A DNA stretch of 64,000 nt from Enterobacter sp. SA187. GTDB lineage: Bacteria > Pseudomonadota > Gammaproteobacteria > Enterobacterales > Enterobacteriaceae. The stretch's first letter is position 1; each line of letters starts with the position of its first letter. The stretch spans positions 4,365,598-4,429,597 of the forward strand of contig NZ_CP019113.1 in assembly GCF_001888805.2 (NCBI RefSeq). The letters are read 5' to 3'. A program made the position numbers and the translations under genes. The notes below the pieces were generated by a model that was not told where the DNA came from, searched no databases, and was given only the letters and a program-made list of their open reading frames with translations. This document shows positions 8,635-17,357 of the stretch, one piece after another.

Positions 8635-8883
8635 TTAAGCTGCTTTTTTTGCTTCTTTGATCAGCGCAGATACGCGATCAGAGATAGTTGCGCCCTGGCC
8701 AACCCAGTGAGCGATGCGATCCAGATCCAGGCGGGTGCCTTCTTCTTTTTCGCTGGCGATCGGGTTGAAGAAACCAACGCGCTCAATGAAGCGACCGTTA
8801 CGTGCGTTACGGCTGTCAGTAACAACAACCTGGTAGAACGGACGCTTTTTAGCGCCGTGACGTGCTAAACGAATAGTTACCAT
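8635..8883 (-). CDS. rpsP: 30S ribosomal protein S16
   Basis: An 82-residue early-assembly protein of the small subunit, beginning MVTIRLARHGAKKRPFYQVV. It is the first gene of the rpsP-rimM-trmD-rplS operon. An AGGATGTT leader precedes the ATG, and a stable hairpin lies a few bases further upstream. Confidence 0.98.
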   Translation of the reverse strand: MVTIRLARHGAKKRPFYQVVVTDSRNARNGRFIERVGFFNPIASEKEEGTRLDLDRIAHWVGQGATISDRVSALIKEAKKAA

Positions 8884-8900
8884 AACATCCTCTTGTGTGA

Positions 8901-8942
8901 ATAAAACACCGGGCCCCCTCGGAGGGACGGAGCCCGGTGTTA
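8901..8942 (-). promoter_or_regulatory. Hairpin in the rpsP leader, attenuator- or terminator-like
   Basis: The minus strand forms AACACCGGGC paired with GCCCGGTGTT, followed by TTATT, ending about 17 bp before the rpsP ATG. It may terminate ffh read-through or attenuate the ribosomal operon; the sequence alone does not decide between them. Confidence 0.55.
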
Positions 8943-9014
8943 TATTAAAAGCCCGAAAATTTTACTGATTTCTGGGGGAAATGCAATCAAGATATAGCAA
9001 AGGGGAGATTTAAG

Positions 9015-9120
9015 GCCGTCGGCGGTGCAGGCAGTTTGACGTCGGCGTGCGCGGAGTCGCCGGAGCGTACACGTAGTACGTGACGGTGACGAGCACACCC
9101 CGGTGTCAAAATGGCAAACA
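9015..9120. repeat. Imperfect palindromic intergenic repeat after ffh
   Basis: A roughly 100-bp imperfect inverted repeat. Its outer arms begin TTTGACGTCGGCGTG and end with the complement of TTTGACACCGGGGTG; the centre is TACACGTAGTACGTGA. The core GGAGC-TA...TACGTGAC-GG-GA resembles the core of the tandem repeats at 19146-19381, suggesting one dispersed family. Confidence 0.55.
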
Positions 9121-9136
9121 AGCCAGGCCGGGATAT

Positions 9137-10498
9137 TTATCGACCCGGGAATCCTGGGGGCATCATCCCTTTCATGCCTCTCATCATTTTCGCCATCCCG
9201 CCCTTCTTCATCTTCTTCATCATGCGCTGCATGTCGTCGAACTGCTTCAGCAGGCGGTTAACGTCCTGCACCTGCATGCCGCAACCGGCGGCGATGCGGC
9301 GCTTGCGGGAACCTTTAATGATTTCCGGCTTAGCACGCTCTTTCAGCGTCATTGAGTTAATGATCGCCTCCATACGCACCAGCACTTTATCGTCCATCTG
9401 CGATTTAACGTTGTCCGGGATCTGCCCCATGCCCGGCAGCTTGCCCATCAGGCTTGCCATACCGCCCATGTTTTTCATCTGGCGCAGCTGCTCCAGGAAG
9501 TCGGTCAGATCGAAGCCGTCGCCTTTTTTCAGTTTGGTCGCCAGCTTTTCAGCCTGCGCGCGGTCAACTTTGCTTTCGATATCTTCGATCAGCGACAGCA
9601 CGTCGCCCATGCCGAGAATACGGGACGCGATACGGTCCGGATGGAACGGCTCCAGCGCTTCGGTTTTCTCGCCGACGCCGAGGAACTTGATCGGCTTACC
9701 GGTAATATGACGAATGGAGAGCGCCGCACCGCCGCGGGCATCGCCGTCCACTTTGGTCAGCACCACGCCGGTCAGCGGCAGCGCTTCGTTGAAGGCTTTG
9801 GCGGTATTCGCCGCATCCTGACCGGTCATCGCATCGACGACAAACAGCGTTTCCACCGGCTTGATCGCGGCGTGAACCTGTTTGATTTCGTCCATCATCG
9901 CTTCGTCAACGTGCAGACGACCGGCGGTATCCACCAGCAGCACGTCGTAGAACTTCAGCTTCGCTTCTTTCAGCGCCGCATTAACGATTTCCAGCGGTTT
10001 CTGGGCAACGTCGGACGGGAAGAAATCGACGCCTACCTGCTGCGCCAGGGTTTCCAGCTGTTTGATCGCCGCCGGGCGATACACGTCCGCCGACACTACC
10101 AGTACTTTCTTTTTATGCTTCTCGCGCAGGAATTTACCCAGCTTACCGACGCTGGTGGTTTTACCCGCACCCTGTAAACCCGCCATCAGCACCACGGCTG
10201 GCGGCTGCGCGGCCAGGTTAAGCACCTGGTTTTCTTCACCCATCGCCGCAACCAGTTCGCCGCGTACGATTTTGATGAACTCCTGGCCCGGGGTCAGGCT
10301 TTTATTCACATCCTGGCCAACCGATTTTTCTTTAACCCGGTTGATGAAATCGCGCACAACCGGCAGGGCAACGTCCGCCTCGAGCAGCGCCATGCGCACT
10401 TCGCGGAGCGTTTCTTTGATGTTTTCTTCGGTGAGGCGTCCACGGCCACTGATGTTGCGCAACGTGCGCGACAAACGATCGGTTAAATTATCAAACAT
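9137..10498 (-). CDS. ffh: Signal recognition particle GTPase Ffh
   Basis: Protein component of the bacterial SRP; with 4.5S RNA it binds signal anchors of nascent membrane proteins and delivers ribosomes to FtsY. The 453 residues contain an N-terminal helical bundle and the GTPase motifs GLQGAGKTT near residue 108, DTAGRLHVDEAMMDE and TKVDGDARGGAAL. A methionine-rich M domain ends MRGMKGMMPPGFPGR. All catalytic motifs are present. Confidence 0.98.
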   Translation of the reverse strand: MFDNLTDRLSRTLRNISGRGRLTEENIKETLREVRMALLEADVALPVVRDFINRVKEKSVGQDVNKSLTPGQEFIKIVRGELVAAMGEENQVLNLAAQPPAVVLMAGLQGAGKTTSVGKLGKFLREKHKKKVLVVSADVYRPAAIKQLETLAQQVGVDFFPSDVAQKPLEIVNAALKEAKLKFYDVLLVDTAGRLHVDEAMMDEIKQVHAAIKPVETLFVVDAMTGQDAANTAKAFNEALPLTGVVLTKVDGDARGGAALSIRHITGKPIKFLGVGEKTEALEPFHPDRIASRILGMGDVLSLIEDIESKVDRAQAEKLATKLKKGDGFDLTDFLEQLRQMKNMGGMASLMGKLPGMGQIPDNVKSQMDDKVLVRMEAIINSMTLKERAKPEIIKGSRKRRIAAGCGMQVQDVNRLLKQFDDMQRMMKKMKKGGMAKMMRGMKGMMPPGFPGR

Positions 10499-10628
10499 TG
10501 TCTCTCGCCTGAGTCAGAAACGTTGGCCGCATGAAGCGACACATACATACGATTTTGCCGCAGTATAACATGAAGCCTTCTTTCGCCATATTGCAGCGCG
10601 ACATGTTATGCCAGCTCACCTCAGCTAT

Positions 10629-10661
10629 CCGCTAAACGGCCCGATAAGCGCCGTTTAGCGG
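10629..10661. repeat. 12-bp perfect inverted repeat between ffh and the symporter gene
   Basis: CCGCTAAACGGC and GCCGTTTAGCGG flank a 9-bp loop just beyond the stop of the symporter gene. No T-run follows, so it may be an RNA 3' stabilising structure rather than a true terminator. Confidence 0.6.
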
Positions 10662-10666
10662 TGACT

Positions 10667-12004
10667 TCACTCCACTTTTCCAGCCAGACGGACCTTAATC
10701 TGCTTATAGTAATAGTCATTATTAATGATGTATTTACGCATCAACAGGGTAACCAACAGGTTAAAAATGGCCGGGATGATGGTCATCAATAGCGCAATGC
10801 CCATCAATGATTGTGCTGACTGAGTCTGTCCGGGTTGATAATCAAAGCTGCTCAGCATCAGTCCGACAAAGCCCCCTGCCAGCCCCATACCAAACTTCTG
10901 GAAGAATAAGATGCCGCCAAACGCGAGGCCGGAAACCCGCACACCGCTTTTAAGTTCACCGTAATCAACCGCTTCCGCAATCGCCGCCCAGTAGACCGGC
11001 AATTGCATATCGCCGAGCAGACTCAGTAAAAAATAAAAGACAAATGCCAGCCAGATGTCATCTTGTCCGACGACAAAATACATCGCGACACCGAAAGCAA
11101 AAGTCAGAAACTGGGTAATGCGAAACATCTTAATTTTATCGTAACGGTTAGTGATATAAGTGGCGAAAAAGATAGCAATGCCTGACGCCACGACGCCCAT
11201 GGTCAGAAAGGACGCAATAAGATCTTCGCCACCATTAAGATAATATTTCGCATAATAGGCAGAAACGGAACTGCGGATAATGCCGCCGAACATAATAATG
11301 GCAATCGCAAGGCCAAGGATTAACCACTGGTCGTTTTTAAATAAATGGCTAATTTGCTGTTTAAAAATAAAGGGCTTTACCGGATGAACAATCCGCTCTT
11401 TCACCGTAGCAAAACAGAACAGACAAAGCAGCGTGGCGGCAACGGCCATCACCCCCATTGTCAGTTTATAGCCTCTTGCCAGGTCATTCCCCCCTAAATA
11501 AACGGCCAGAATGGGAACGGCACTGGCTACGACCAGCACCGCCGTTTTGTTCATCACAAACCGGAATCCGTTAGCGGTAAGTCGCTCCTGTGGATCGTCA
11601 GTAATCACACCGATGAGCGAAATATAAGGAATGGAGATCAGGGTATAGGCAAGCGTTAACAGAATATAAGTAAAGAATGCCCATGCCAGCTTTCCGGCGT
11701 AAGTATAATCCGGTGTAGAAAACATCATCCAGATCGTCAGACCAAACGGAATGGAGAAAAAGAGCAGATAGGGGCGATAACGCCCCCAGCGTGTTTTTGT
11801 TCTGTCGGTAATAATACCTACTAACGGATCGCTTATTGCGTCAACAAACCGCACGACAATAAGTAAAATGCCGACGTGGCTCGCCTTGAGTCCATAAACA
11901 TCGGTATAAAAATAGGTGACGATCATGGCCATGGATCCCATCACCAGGCCAATAGCCGTATCGCCAGCGCCGTAGCCAACCTTTTCGCTGAAAGAGAGTT
12001 TCAT
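10667..12004 (-). CDS. GPH-family sugar:cation symporter
   Basis: A 445-residue inner membrane transporter of the glycoside-pentoside-hexuronide:cation symporter family (MelB/XylP/YicJ relatives), with about twelve hydrophobic segments. The N-terminal GPH signature is clear: EKVGYGAGD, then RFVDAISDPLVGIITDRT followed by KTRWGRYRPYLL. It is the second gene of a two-gene operon, 38 bp after a GH172 glycosidase gene, so it probably imports the enzyme's substrate or product. Candidate substrates are fructose dianhydrides or arabinofuranosides; the sequence does not tell which. Confidence 0.9.
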   Translation of the reverse strand: MKLSFSEKVGYGAGDTAIGLVMGSMAMIVTYFYTDVYGLKASHVGILLIVVRFVDAISDPLVGIITDRTKTRWGRYRPYLLFFSIPFGLTIWMMFSTPDYTYAGKLAWAFFTYILLTLAYTLISIPYISLIGVITDDPQERLTANGFRFVMNKTAVLVVASAVPILAVYLGGNDLARGYKLTMGVMAVAATLLCLFCFATVKERIVHPVKPFIFKQQISHLFKNDQWLILGLAIAIIMFGGIIRSSVSAYYAKYYLNGGEDLIASFLTMGVVASGIAIFFATYITNRYDKIKMFRITQFLTFAFGVAMYFVVGQDDIWLAFVFYFLLSLLGDMQLPVYWAAIAEAVDYGELKSGVRVSGLAFGGILFFQKFGMGLAGGFVGLMLSSFDYQPGQTQSAQSLMGIALLMTIIPAIFNLLVTLLMRKYIINNDYYYKQIKVRLAGKVE

Positions 12005-12042
12005 ATTATTATCTCGTCAATTTGTTGTGTCAGATCTATTTT

Positions 12043-13215
12043 TTAGTGATTTTCTGCCGTCGCAAAAAGTGCTCCAGGGCTTGCCGCAATTCGCGCGTCA
12101 ACAGGCTGCATTGTCAGTGGCGGCGTGGGTAATTTTTGATACCAGTACAGGGTGGAGGAAAGAGGGTTGGCGTGACCATGCTGCAGGGTGACGAGAATAC
12201 GTTTTTTAAAATGAATCGGATCGGTGAGATGGAAGCGATAGCGGGTCTGGATACCTGCAACATGAGAGTCGTGTAACGACGAGCCGCAAAATAAGCTTTC
12301 CCGATCCTGTATCCCCCACGCCTGACTGAAATAATCTTCCATTCCCGTCCCCTGGATCCTGCGCTCCAGCGGGGGATCATCATCAATAAATATCATCTCA
12401 TCCCCTTCACCCCACTCTGTGCCCTGCCAGTGACGTACCGAGAGATTACAGCCGATATAATGTCCCTCACCTTCAATATCTAAAAGCCGGTAATGATACT
12501 CTGCACTGGTACAGGGAATATTCACTTCCGGGCTGTTGTCCTGCAATTCCGGTGCCCAGCCACGGCAGGGGTTTCCCCGCTTCCACCATGCATGGAAGTA
12601 AGCCACATCCGCCGGGTGTTTATCCGGATAACATTCAAAATCGATATTAAAGAACTGCCCGTAGGGAATATCGTTTTGATTTTCCACTTCAATAATCGCC
12701 CGTTCATTAAAAGGCATCGGCAGGTAACAGTTAAAGGCGGCGCTGCCGCCATTGCGATAACGCTCTTCCGGGCGGACGGTAACGGTAAAGGGCAGCGAAT
12801 TGAAACCGGCGGAGATTGAATGACCGAGGCAAAAAAAATCGCCTAATGGCGCGATCACGGAGGGCTGCGTCTGATTATCCCAGTATATTTTTAACAGCAC
12901 CTTGCGATAATAATCGGCATCATGTTCTTCCCAGCTAACCCCGAGAGCATTATTGATTTCGTTAATCGCCCCAACATATTGCCCGGCGACTGGATCAATT
13001 AACGCGGCGCCTTTAAGACGGCGACAAAACTGGGTCATCCAGATATGCGTAATGCACCCACTGCCCTGGATGTCCGCCAGCCGAATAGTTTCGCCAGGTG
13101 GAATGATCCAGTAATCCTGATTACGTCCACTTTGATCCCAACTGGATAACCTCCCGCTACGGGCGTTTCTTATCCGACAAATACCCTGCAAAAATCCTGA
13201 CGTTTGCGCAGTCAT
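12043..13215 (-). CDS. DUF2961 / glycoside hydrolase family 172 protein
   Basis: A 390-residue cytoplasmic protein (no signal peptide) of the DUF2961 family, now GH172, whose studied members act on difructose dianhydrides or D-arabinofuranosides. Family traits include an N-terminal RSGRLSSWDQSGRNQDYW and IPPGETIRLADIQGSGCITHIW. The second jelly-roll half has EWGEGDEMIFIDDDPP and GTGMEDYFSQAWG, with acidic residues in the usual active-site places. It lies upstream of a GPH symporter with a 38-bp gap. No regulator is adjacent, and the upstream CRP-like site suggests catabolite control. Confidence 0.85.
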   Translation of the reverse strand: MTAQTSGFLQGICRIRNARSGRLSSWDQSGRNQDYWIIPPGETIRLADIQGSGCITHIWMTQFCRRLKGAALIDPVAGQYVGAINEINNALGVSWEEHDADYYRKVLLKIYWDNQTQPSVIAPLGDFFCLGHSISAGFNSLPFTVTVRPEERYRNGGSAAFNCYLPMPFNERAIIEVENQNDIPYGQFFNIDFECYPDKHPADVAYFHAWWKRGNPCRGWAPELQDNSPEVNIPCTSAEYHYRLLDIEGEGHYIGCNLSVRHWQGTEWGEGDEMIFIDDDPPLERRIQGTGMEDYFSQAWGIQDRESLFCGSSLHDSHVAGIQTRYRFHLTDPIHFKKRILVTLQHGHANPLSSTLYWYQKLPTPPLTMQPVDARIAASPGALFATAENH

Positions 13216-13338
13216 AACTCACCTTTACTATATTTATCAAAAATAATAAAAGGCGTTAAAACGGATCAATCATCTTCCCGGACCACTCAACGCCTGGAGG
13301 AAAACCCATGCTAACTCGAGAGAGCAAATTAACCAGTC

Positions 13339-13387
13339 ATTATATAGCTGGCAAATTGTTTCACGATGGAATGTGATTACACTCACC
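13339..13387 (-). promoter_or_regulatory. Probable CRP-dependent promoter of the GH172-symporter operon
   Basis: TGTGATTACACTCACC (13372-13387) matches the CRP consensus TGTGA-N6-TCACA at nine of ten half-site bases. On the minus strand a TATAAT -10 element lies at 13344-13339, with no good -35, as in many CRP-dependent promoters. The site centre falls about 47 bp above the implied start point, which is not the classic spacing. The surrounding 13220-13440 is AT-rich and non-coding. Confidence 0.55.
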
Positions 13388-13533
13388 AAAAAAGGCTTAT
13401 ATTTAATCAGTGAATATATTTAAAGGCCATTACGGTATCCCTGGTGCCGCATGCAAAGTCTGATGCAACGGTTGGAGCCAGCGACACGTAACGTTATACT
13501 CCCTCTTCTGTCTTGCTTACTGTCGACACCACT

Positions 13534-14325
13534 ATGCCCGTTTTTGCTCTGCTCGCTCTTGTCGCCTATTCCATCAGCCTGGCGCTGATTATTCCCGGTT
13601 TGCTGCAAAAAAACAGTGGATGGCGGCGCATGGCTATCGTCTCAGCCGTCGTTGCATTAGTCAGTCACGCCGTTGCGCTTGAAGCACGCATTTTTCCGGC
13701 GGGCGAAGGCGGCCAGAATTTAAGCCTGCTGAACGTCGGCTCGCTGGTCAGCCTGATGATTTGCACGGTAATGACCATTGTCGCCTCAAAGAATCGTGGC
13801 TGGTTGCTGCTGCCCATCGTCTACGCCTTTGCGCTGATCAATCTGGCATTTGCCATTTTCGTACCTAACGAATACATCACCCATCTGGAAACCACCCCCG
13901 GCATGATGGTGCATATCGGCCTGTCGCTGTTCTCCTACGCGACGCTGATCATTGCCGCCATGTACGCGCTGCAACTGGCGTGGATCGATTATCAACTGAA
14001 GAACAAACGCCTCGCCTTCAGCAGTGAAATGCCGCCGCTGATGAGTATTGAGCGTAAAATGTTCCATATCACGCAGATTGGCGTGGTGCTGCTGACCCTG
14101 ACCCTGTGCACCGGGCTGTTCTATATGCACAACCTGTTCAGCATGGAAAATATTGATAAAGCCGTGCTGTCGATTATCGCCTGGTTCCTCTATATCGTGC
14201 TGCTGTGGGGCCATTATCATGAAGGCTGGCGCGGACGTCCGGTCGTCTGGTTTAACGTCGCGGGCGCAGGTCTGCTGACGCTGGCCTATTTCGGCAGCCG
14301 CGTGTTACAGCAGCTGGCAGGCTAA
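13534..14325 (+). CDS. ypjD: Inner membrane protein YpjD, cytochrome c assembly (CcsA-like) family
   Basis: A 263-residue polytopic membrane protein of the CcsA/CcmC-like family, called CorE in Salmonella work on magnesium and cobalt resistance. The start at 13534 gives MPVFALLALVAYS, the same start and length as E. coli YpjD. Eight or so hydrophobic helices are visible and the late LWGHYHEGWRG segment is kept. It stands 19 bp before yfjD and is probably cotranscribed with it. Confidence 0.93.
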   Translation: MPVFALLALVAYSISLALIIPGLLQKNSGWRRMAIVSAVVALVSHAVALEARIFPAGEGGQNLSLLNVGSLVSLMICTVMTIVASKNRGWLLLPIVYAFALINLAFAIFVPNEYITHLETTPGMMVHIGLSLFSYATLIIAAMYALQLAWIDYQLKNKRLAFSSEMPPLMSIERKMFHITQIGVVLLTLTLCTGLFYMHNLFSMENIDKAVLSIIAWFLYIVLLWGHYHEGWRGRPVVWFNVAGAGLLTLAYFGSRVLQQLAG

Positions 14326-14344
14326 CGAAACAAAGGATTTTCCC

Positions 14345-15631
14345 CTGGAACATATATCAACCACCACCCTCATCATCACGCTGATCATCATGGTGATCGT
14401 TTCGGCGTACTTCTCCGGCTCTGAAACCGGCATGATGACGCTGAACCGCTACCGCCTGCGCCACCTGGCGAAGCAAGGCAACCGCGCGGCTAAGCGCGTC
14501 GAAAAGCTGTTGCGTAAGCCAGACCGCCTAATCAGCCTGGTGCTGATCGGCAATAACCTCGTCAACATTCTTGCCTCTGCCATCGGCACCATCGTCGGTA
14601 TGCGCCTGTACGGTAATGCCGGGGTCGCCATCGCCACCGGTGTCTTAACCTTCGTGGTGCTGGTGTTTGCAGAAGTACTGCCAAAGACCATCGCCGCGCT
14701 CTATCCGGAAAAAGTCGCCTTCCCGAGCAGTTTCCTGCTCGGCCCGCTGCAAATCATCATGATGCCGCTGGTGTGGCTGCTAAATATGGTGACGCGTCTG
14801 CTGATGCGGATGGTTGGCATTAAAGCGGATGTGGTGGTGAGCGGCGCGCTCAGCAAAGACGAACTGCGCACCATTGTGAACGAATCGCGCTCGCAAATTT
14901 CCCGCCGCAATCAGGATATGCTGCTGTCGGTGCTGGATCTGGAAAAAGTCAGCGTCAACGACATTATGGTGCCGCGCAATGAAATCGTCGGTATCGACAT
15001 CAACGATGACTGGAAATCGATTGTGCGTCAGCTGACGCACTCCCCGCACGGTCGCATCGTGCTGTGGCGGGATTCGCCGGACAACGCCATCAGCATGCTG
15101 CGCGTGCGCGAAGCTTATCGTCTGATGACCGAGAAAAACGAGTTTACCAAAGAAGTAATGCTGCGTGCGGCGGATGAAATTTACTATATCCCCGAAGGGA
15201 CGCCGCTGAGCATTCAGCTGGTGAAATTCCAGCGCAATAAAAAGAAAGTCGGCCTGGTGGTCAATGAGTATGGCGATATTCAGGGTCTGCTGACCGTGGA
15301 AGACATTCTGGAAGAGATCGTCGGCGACTTCACCACTTCCATGTCACCGACGCTGGCAGAAGAAGTGACGCCGCAGAACGACGGCTCGGTGATCATCGAC
15401 GGCACCGCCAACGTGCGTGAAATCAACAAAGCGTTTAACTGGCACTTACCGGAAGAAGAAGCGCGTACCGTCAACGGCATGCTGCTGGAAGCGCTGGAAG
15501 AGATCCCGGCCACCGGCACGCGGGTGCGGATCGGGCAGTATGATATTGATATTCTGGATGTGCAGGAAAATATGATTAAGCAGGTGCAGGTGATCCCGGT
15601 GAAACCGCTGCGGGACAGCGTCGGGGAATAA
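14345..15631 (+). CDS. yfjD: CorC/CNNM-type transport protein YfjD (CorB), apparent CTG start
   Basis: Membrane protein with an N-terminal DUF21/CNNM domain (three to four helices), two CBS domains (from about DIMVPRNEIVGIDI) and a C-terminal CorC_HlyC domain; the family is linked to Mg2+/Co2+ efflux. Taking CTG at 14345 gives EHISTTTLII after the initiator and 428 residues, exactly the E. coli N-terminus and length. AAAGGA ends 7 bp before it. The first ATG, at 14390, would cut into the first transmembrane helix and has no ribosome binding site. Confidence 0.88.
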   Translation: MEHISTTTLIITLIIMVIVSAYFSGSETGMMTLNRYRLRHLAKQGNRAAKRVEKLLRKPDRLISLVLIGNNLVNILASAIGTIVGMRLYGNAGVAIATGVLTFVVLVFAEVLPKTIAALYPEKVAFPSSFLLGPLQIIMMPLVWLLNMVTRLLMRMVGIKADVVVSGALSKDELRTIVNESRSQISRRNQDMLLSVLDLEKVSVNDIMVPRNEIVGIDINDDWKSIVRQLTHSPHGRIVLWRDSPDNAISMLRVREAYRLMTEKNEFTKEVMLRAADEIYYIPEGTPLSIQLVKFQRNKKKVGLVVNEYGDIQGLLTVEDILEEIVGDFTTSMSPTLAEEVTPQNDGSVIIDGTANVREINKAFNWHLPEEEARTVNGMLLEALEEIPATGTRVRIGQYDIDILDVQENMIKQVQVIPVKPLRDSVGE

Positions 15632-15635
15632 ACTG

Positions 15636-15664
15636 GCCGGGTGAGGCGTTAGCCGCCACCCGGC
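15636..15664. repeat. REP-like palindrome between yfjD and grpE
   Basis: GCCGGGTGAGGCG and CGCCACCCGGC form a hairpin with the sequence style of enterobacterial REP elements. It sits between two convergent genes, where such elements often limit read-through or protect 3' ends. Confidence 0.65.
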
Positions 15665-15678
15665 ACTAAAACCCCCGC

Positions 15679-16272
15679 TTAAGCTTTCGCTTTAGCGACG
15701 GTAACCATCGCCGCGCGCAGCGTACGACCGTTCAGCGTATAGCCTTTTTGCATCACGCCCAGCACGTTACCGGCAGCCACCTCATCGGATTCCACCATGG
15801 CAATGGCCTGATGCACGTTGGGATCCAGCGGCACGTTAGTATCCGCCACGACGCCCACACCGAATTTACCCACCACATCCAGCATCGATTTCATGGTCAG
15901 CTCAATACCTTCGACCATCGGCGCCAGATCCGGGTTGGATTTATCGGCTACCTCAAGGGCACGATCCAGGCTGTCAACCACCGGCAGCAGTTCGTTGATA
16001 AACTTCTCCAGCGCAAATTTATGCGCCTTCTCAACGTCCAGCTCAGTACGGCGGCGCAGGTTTTCCATTTCCGCTTTGATACGCAGCACGCTCTCGCGCT
16101 CGCGATTTTGCGCTTCGGCTAATTGCGCTTCGAGGTTCGCAATCTGTTCATCGCGCGGATCCACCTGCTCAACAGAAGCGTCTGACTCTGTCGCCTCGAC
16201 CTCTTCGTGCTGTTCCGTGATAATTTCTTCCGGGGCTTGCCCCTCAGGCGTTTTCTGTTCTTTACTGCTCAT
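15679..16272 (-). CDS. grpE: Nucleotide exchange factor GrpE
   Basis: Co-chaperone that releases ADP from DnaK and acts as a thermosensor. The start at 16272 gives 197 residues beginning MSSKEQKTPEGQAPEE, as in E. coli, with GGAGAAATTC as ribosome binding site. A long acidic helical coiled-coil (residues about 35-110) precedes the beta domain with VPLDPNVHQAIAMVES and MQKGYTLNGRTLRAAMV. A sigma-32 promoter lies upstream. Confidence 0.97.
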   Translation of the reverse strand: MSSKEQKTPEGQAPEEIITEQHEEVEATESDASVEQVDPRDEQIANLEAQLAEAQNRERESVLRIKAEMENLRRRTELDVEKAHKFALEKFINELLPVVDSLDRALEVADKSNPDLAPMVEGIELTMKSMLDVVGKFGVGVVADTNVPLDPNVHQAIAMVESDEVAAGNVLGVMQKGYTLNGRTLRAAMVTVAKAKA

Positions 16273-16319
16273 GAATTTCTCCGCGTTTTTTTGCATTCAT
16301 CTCGCTAACTTCGCTTATT

Positions 16320-16345
16320 ATGGGGATATGTTTCCGGGTTTCAAG
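16320..16345 (-). promoter_or_regulatory. Sigma-32 heat-shock promoter of grpE
   Basis: On the minus strand CTTGAAA (16345-16339) and CCCCAT (16325-16320) are separated by 13 bp, a full match to the RpoH consensus, about 48 bp upstream of the grpE ATG. Confidence 0.88.
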
Positions 16346-16393
16346 GGAAGCAGCGAGATTGTCATCATCATCCGGCACAAGGATCTCCAGAAT

Positions 16394-17272
16394 ATGAATA
16401 ATCATTTCAAGTGTATTGGTATTGTGGGACATCCCCGCCACCCTACCGCCCTGACCACACATGAAATGCTCTATCGCTGGCTGTGCGGTAATGGCTACGA
16501 TGTCATTGTAGAGCAACAGATTGCCCAGGAACTTCGTCTCAAAAATGTGAAGACGGGCACACTTGCCGAAATTGGTCAGCAGGCGGATCTGGCGGTGGTG
16601 GTAGGCGGCGACGGCAATATGCTGGGAGCGGCGCGTACGCTGGCCCGCTATGACATCAGCGTCATCGGCATCAACCGTGGCAACCTGGGTTTCTTAACCG
16701 ATCTCGATCCGGACAATGCTCAGCAGCAGCTGGCTGACGTATTAGAAGGCCATTACATCGCGGAAAAACGTTTTTTGCTGGAAGCGCAGGTCTGTCAGCA
16801 GGACTGCCAGAAGCGCATCAGCACCGCCATTAACGAAGTGGTGCTGCACCCTGGCAAAGTGGCGCACATGATTGAATTTGAAGTCTACATCGACGAAGTG
16901 TTTGCCTTTTCACAGCGCTCGGACGGCCTGATCATTTCCACGCCCACCGGCTCGACCGCCTACTCGCTCTCGGCGGGCGGCCCCATTCTGACGCCGCAGC
17001 TGGACGCCATTACGCTGGTGCCGATGTTCCCGCATACGCTCTCGGCCAGGCCGCTGGTGATCAACAGCAGCAGCACCATTCGCCTGCGCTTCTCGCACCG
17101 CCGCAGCGATCTGGAAATAAGCTGCGACAGCCAGATCGCTCTGCCGATTCAGGAGGGTGAGGACGTGCTGATCCGCCGCTGTGACTATCACCTGAATCTG
17201 ATCCATCCGAAAGATTATAACTATTTCAATACATTAAGTTCCAAGCTCGGGTGGTCAAAAAAATTGTTTTAA
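16394..17272 (+). CDS. nadK: NAD kinase
   Basis: Phosphorylates NAD+ to NADP+ with ATP in the cytoplasm. The start at 16394 gives MNNHFKCIGIVGHPRHPTAL and 292 residues, the E. coli length; the frame stays open far upstream but that part is antisense to grpE. The kinase motifs VVVGGDGNMLGAART and STPTGSTAYSLSAGGP are intact. It is divergent from grpE with about 120 bp between the start codons. Confidence 0.97.
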   Translation: MNNHFKCIGIVGHPRHPTALTTHEMLYRWLCGNGYDVIVEQQIAQELRLKNVKTGTLAEIGQQADLAVVVGGDGNMLGAARTLARYDISVIGINRGNLGFLTDLDPDNAQQQLADVLEGHYIAEKRFLLEAQVCQQDCQKRISTAINEVVLHPGKVAHMIEFEVYIDEVFAFSQRSDGLIISTPTGSTAYSLSAGGPILTPQLDAITLVPMFPHTLSARPLVINSSSTIRLRFSHRRSDLEISCDSQIALPIQEGEDVLIRRCDYHLNLIHPKDYNYFNTLSSKLGWSKKLF

Positions 17273-17289
17273 TTTCAGCGCCAGGGCTT

Positions 17290-17309
17290 TACTGGATATA
17301 AAACCAGTT
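17290..17309 (+). promoter_or_regulatory. LexA box 1 of recN
   Basis: TACTGGATATAAAACCAGTT has the CTG(N10)CAG core of an SOS box, with G for T at the fourth position of each half. The same paired arrangement is known upstream of E. coli recN. Confidence 0.75.
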
Positions 17310-17311
17310 TA

Positions 17312-17331
17312 TACTGTACGAAAACACAGTT
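17312..17331 (+). promoter_or_regulatory. LexA box 2 of recN
   Basis: TACTGTACGAAAACACAGTT contains a perfect CTGT-N8-ACAG. It lies 2 bp after the first box, one full repeat length (22 bp) apart, and 26 bp before the recN ATG. Confidence 0.88.
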
Positions 17332-17357
17332 ATGGTTTTTCATACAGGAAAGCAGCT

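Noticed and set aside
15818..16393. A 192-codon N-terminal extension of nadK
   Set aside because: It is the antisense of grpE; homology to NAD kinase starts at 16394 with a normal length of 292 residues.
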